Positions 14,070 through 15,660 of a stretch of DNA of 15,660 bases are shown piece by piece. A program made the position numbers and the translations under genes. The notes below the pieces were generated by a model. It was not told the origin of the DNA, did no database searches, and saw only the letters and a list, made by a program, of their open reading frames with translations. Source of the DNA: Alteromonadaceae bacterium (GTDB lineage: Bacteria > Pseudomonadota > Gammaproteobacteria > Pseudomonadales > Oleiphilaceae); assembly GCA_013393545.1 (NCBI GenBank), contig JABXHG010000591.1, positions 1 to 15,660 of the forward strand, in the 5' to 3' direction. Numbering within the stretch: the first letter of the stretch is position 1; the number at the start of each line of letters is the position of its first letter.

Positions 14070-14397
14070 AGCCTTGCGGTAGTATATACTAGCGCCACAC
14101 AGAACCACATATCACGGCAAAACAGTCGCTTACGCCGGATTTTATCTGGCAAGTTCCACAGATAACCACAGAAATTCGCAGAGGTGTCGACACTTTGTTG
14201 ACACCAAGAGCTACCAACTACGTATTGTGTTTCCAGCCAGGTAAGGCTATTTTCTGAAGTGTGACTATGTGGTTTTATGGGGTAAGTTGTGTGTTGTTGG
14301 GGTAAATGGTGGTTGTTTTTTGAGCCCCAAGCCTTCAGACTCCCTAACCCGGTTACGCATTGTGCTAATTCCGGCACAATCGAATGGAGGAGCAGTC
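14070..14397. other. Non-coding terminal segment of the element
   Basis: About 330 bases with no convincing gene. It holds a 10-base palindrome AGTATATACT (14081-14090) next to the crossover edge, several CCACA words (14104-14170), an imperfect inverted repeat GGTGTC (14183-14188)/GACACC (14200-14205), and two GGGGTAA words near 14280 and 14301. Recombinase arm-binding or excisionase sites are expected in such a place, but none is proven. Confidence 0.4.
14359..14380. promoter_or_regulatory. Possible operator of the toxin-antitoxin pair
   Basis: ATTGTGC (14359-14365) and GCACAAT (14374-14380) form a perfect 7-bp inverted repeat with an 8-base centre, ending 17 bases before the first gene's ATG. 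Toxin-antitoxin operons commonly have such autoregulatory palindromes at this place. No clear -35/-10 pair could be assigned. Confidence 0.4.
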
Positions 14398-14565
14398 ATG
14401 ACAGTAGCTAAGCAAATCGACTGCCAGGCAATGGACGCCAGGAAGCGGCGCCCGTTTAAGAATTCAAAGCCGCTTTCAGGTGATCACCTGGCTCTCATTA
14501 AAGCGGCGTCCGCTAAGTCTCACGAGCAATACGCTGAGGCTTACAAGGAACTCGCCACTCGCTAA
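14398..14565 (+). CDS. Small protein upstream of Doc toxin, probable antitoxin
   Basis: A 55-aa basic, mostly helical protein beginning MTVAKQIDCQAM and ending YKELATR. ATGGAGGAG just upstream provides a strong ribosome site. It stops 18 bases before the toxin start, the usual antitoxin-first layout of type II modules. The sequence does not show the Phd/YefM DNA-binding fold, nor the S/T-xxx-E-G/N inhibitory helix of class I Fic antitoxins, so it may be a different antitoxin family or a truncated one. The residues near the C-terminus (SAKSHEQYAEAYKELA) form a plausible amphipathic helix that could bind the toxin. Function is inferred from position only. Confidence 0.6.
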   Translation: MTVAKQIDCQAMDARKRRPFKNSKPLSGDHLALIKAASAKSHEQYAEAYKELATR

Positions 14566-14583
14566 GCCTTGCCGGAGGCAACA

Positions 14584-15036
14584 TTGGAAGTTCGTTACCT
14601 CACGGTAAAGGAAGTAATAGCACTTCACGATGAACAGATAGAGCGATACACCCCAGCCGAGCAAAAGCATGTTGCTGACTGGGGTGGGCTTGATTCTGCC
14701 TGTAAACGCCCCTGCCTTACCCACCACTACGAGCCATACAGTGATATTTGTGATCTGGCTGCGTCGCTAGCTTTTGGTCTGACGAAAAACCACGCATTTG
14801 CTAACGCTAACAAGCGCACTGCCGCCATCTGCACGCATGTTTTCTTGATAATCAACGGATATCAGCTGGAAATGTGCCAGCGTGAACAGGTTGATCTGTA
14901 TGTTGACCTTGCGGAAGACAAGCTCGATCAAATTCGCCTGGCGGATATCCTTGCTGAGCATGTCCGTGAATTGTCGGATGATGAGAGAAGTGAATTGTGC
15001 ATATTCCGGCCCATCGTGACCACCCATTCCGTTTGA
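14584..15036 (+). CDS. Doc/Fic family toxin (death-on-curing) with an IS-derived tail
   Basis: Doc toxins of the Fic superfamily inactivate EF-Tu by phosphorylation and stop translation. The TTG at 14584 is chosen: GGAGG lies 5 bases upstream (14574-14578) and the protein then starts MEVRYLTVKEVIALHDEQI, as Doc homologues do; a TTG at 14569 lacks a ribosome site. The product is 150 aa versus about 126 in phage P1. The Fic motif is at residues 70-79, HAFANANKRT: catalytic His70 is present, but the metal-binding acidic residue of HxFxD(A/G)NKR is Asn74. The DICDLAASLAFGLTKN helix precedes the motif. The last 13 residues (LCIFRPIVTTHSV) are encoded by what appears to be the IS21-type end beginning near 14996, so the native C-terminus has been replaced. 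Confidence 0.82.
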   Translation: MEVRYLTVKEVIALHDEQIERYTPAEQKHVADWGGLDSACKRPCLTHHYEPYSDICDLAASLAFGLTKNHAFANANKRTAAICTHVFLIINGYQLEMCQREQVDLYVDLAEDKLDQIRLADILAEHVRELSDDERSELCIFRPIVTTHSV

Positions 15037-15104
15037 ACGTGACCGCCTGTTCCGGGTGATCGTGACCGCTCATTCCGTTCTATCGTGACCGATTTTGGAC
15101 GTTT
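15013..15104 (+). repeat. Four tandem 23-bp repeats in the IS end
   Basis: Copies start at 15013, 15036, 15059 and 15082, an exact 23-base period. The shared core is CGTGACC, in the first three copies followed by C/G-rich bases and TTCCG; the fourth keeps ATCGTGACCG and then diverges. Multiple terminal repeats of this kind are transposase-binding sites in IS21-family elements. Confidence 0.8.
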
Positions 15105-15107
15105 TTC

Positions 15108-15126
15108 CGGAATCGCCGGTCACGTT
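15108..15126 (-). repeat. Inverted copy of the 23-bp repeat motif
   Basis: Read on the minus strand this is AACGTGACCGGCGATTCCG, the same core (CGTGACCG ... ATTCCG) as the tandem repeats but in opposite orientation. It lies between the tandem array and istA and may be another transposase-binding site or an operator for istA. Confidence 0.6.
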
Positions 15127-15208
15127 CCTCCGGAATCACTACCAACACGCTGGAATTCTTACACTTTATCCGGCATACCCCTTTCTTTTTCATCACGAGG
15201 AAGGGCGG

Positions 15209-15660
15209 ATGCCGGCAGCGAGGATTTCCATGCGACAGATCATCGAGGTTTTGCGCCTCAAGTACGAAGCGGGCCTGAGCCATGAGCGCATTGCCCGCGC
15301 CTGCGGCCTCTCCAAGGGTGTAGTCGGTAAATACGTCAGCCTGGCCACCGCTCAGGGTATCACCTGGCCGTTGCCGGAAGGCACGGACGAGGCACGGCTG
15401 GAAGCCCAGCTGTTCCCGGCCAAAACGCCGCCTTCACGCTTTGCCGAGCCCGACTACTTCCAGGTCCATCAGGAGCTGAAGACCAAGGGCGTCACCCTGC
15501 AACTGCTGTGGGCCGAATACGTGGAGCGCCACGGCGACAAGGCTCGCCGGTACAGCCAGTTCTGCCACCATTACCGGCTCTGGCGCGGCCGGCAGCGACG
15601 CAGCATGCGCCAGGTCCATCGGGCGGGTGAGAAGATCTTTATCGACTACTGCGGCCCCAC
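15209..15660 (+). CDS. istA: IS21-family transposase IstA, N-terminal part (runs off the right edge)
   Basis: IstA is the DDE transposase of IS21-family elements and acts with the AAA+ helper IstB. The first 150 codons are visible. The ATG at 15209 has GAGGAAGGG just upstream. The N-terminus has a helix-turn-helix (about residues 9-45: RQIIEVLRLKYEAGLSHERI, then ARACGLSKGVVGKYV). A middle region with FQVHQELKTKGVTLQLLWAEY (about 82-102) follows, and the catalytic core begins with FIDYCGPT (about 143-150), where the Asp is expected to be the first of the DDE triad. The frame is intact to the edge. The remaining core and istB lie outside the window. Confidence 0.92.
   Translation, partial: MPAARISMRQIIEVLRLKYEAGLSHERIARACGLSKGVVGKYVSLATAQGITWPLPEGTDEARLEAQLFPAKTPPSRFAEPDYFQVHQELKTKGVTLQLLWAEYVERHGDKARRYSQFCHHYRLWRGRQRRSMRQVHRAGEKIFIDYCGP

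Larger units (their letters stand above)
14025..15660. mobile_element. Left end of an element integrated in tRNA-Ile2 (continues past the window)
   Basis: The boundary is the tRNA 3' fragment at 14025-14069. To its left is syntenic core chromosome; to its right are accessory features: non-coding repeats, a toxin-antitoxin-like pair and an IS21-family sequence, with lower G+C around 14080-14350. Orientation of the fragment predicts that the intact tRNA and usually an integrase gene lie at the far right end. No integrase is visible here. Confidence 0.7.
14996..15660 (+). mobile_element. IS21-family insertion sequence, left end (partial)
   Basis: The proposed end begins TGTGCATATTCC at 14996, fitting the 5'-TG ends of IS21-family elements. 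It is followed by four tandem 23-bp repeats, one inverted copy, and istA from 15209. The IS interrupts the 3' end of the doc gene. The right end, istB and the target duplication are outside the window. The exact boundary is inferred. Confidence 0.75.

Noticed and set aside
14025..14075. Elongator tRNA-Met as the source of the CAU fragment
   Set aside because: The variable loop and T arm (GGTCGCTGGTTCGAGTCCAGC) match tRNA-Ile2, while Met tRNA has a different T stem and acceptor.
14063..14377. Leftward frame of 104 codons beside the tRNA remnant
   Set aside because: It spans the crossover point and inverted repeats, lacks a ribosome site and resembles no protein.
15013..15126. CRISPR array from the regularly spaced repeats
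   Set aside because: The 23-base period leaves no unique spacers, there are only four copies, and the repeats lie at an IS end next to istA.

Overview
The window is about 14 kb of conserved gammaproteobacterial chromosome followed by the first 1.6 kb of a mobile region. The coding style (high G+C, ATG/GTG starts with GGAG-type ribosome sites), the order rph / yicC-gmk-rpoZ-spoT-ridA / oxyR-recG, and the individual proteins suggest a marine Marinobacter-like organism or a close relative. That assignment rests on gene order and protein similarity judged by eye, not on a search.

Core block (1-9186). The 5' part of rph (RNase PH) runs leftward off the edge. Divergent from it run yicC (endoribonuclease), gmk (GMP to GDP), rpoZ (RNA polymerase omega), spoT (ppGpp synthetase/hydrolase) and ridA (enamine/imine deaminase). 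Guanylate metabolism, the ppGpp enzyme and the omega subunit that contributes to a ppGpp site on RNA polymerase therefore sit together. A strong hairpin terminator lies between rpoZ and spoT, and a possible promoter lies just upstream of it. A short-chain dehydrogenase-like gene converges on ridA with an 8-bp overlap. It is divergent from oxyR, whose promoter is clearly readable, and recG follows oxyR after 6 bases.

Second block (9225-13956). This holds a YbaK-like deacylase/HDOD regulator, a leftward one-TM DUF2489-type protein, a leftward secreted PEP-CTERM protein with a candidate sigma-54 promoter, and a rightward pair: a hotdog-fold DUF4442-type protein and an unrecognised multi-span membrane protein. 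The pair lies behind a TTGACA-type promoter. A perfect 14-bp stem hairpin closes this block.

Mobile region (14025-15660). Exactly the 3' 45 bases of a tRNA-Ile2 (CAU anticodon) gene remain on the minus strand, and similarity stops at the 5' edge of the anticodon loop. This is the expected scar of an element that integrated into that tRNA gene. The intact tRNA and probably an integrase should lie to the right, outside the window. Inside the element there are about 330 non-coding bases with inverted repeats, then a two-gene toxin-antitoxin-like cassette (a 55-aa unrecognised partner and a Doc/Fic toxin). The toxin's C-terminus appears to have been replaced by read-through into an IS21-family element. 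That IS end carries four tandem 23-bp repeats, one inverted copy, and istA running off the right edge.

The least ordinary observations are the anticodon-loop tRNA scar, the Doc toxin with a non-Phd-like partner and IS-derived tail, the sigma-54 signal in front of the PEP-CTERM gene, the promoter/terminator arrangement before spoT, and an Rph whose conserved Arg86 is Leu in a locally diverged stretch. No clearly new system is proven by the sequence alone.
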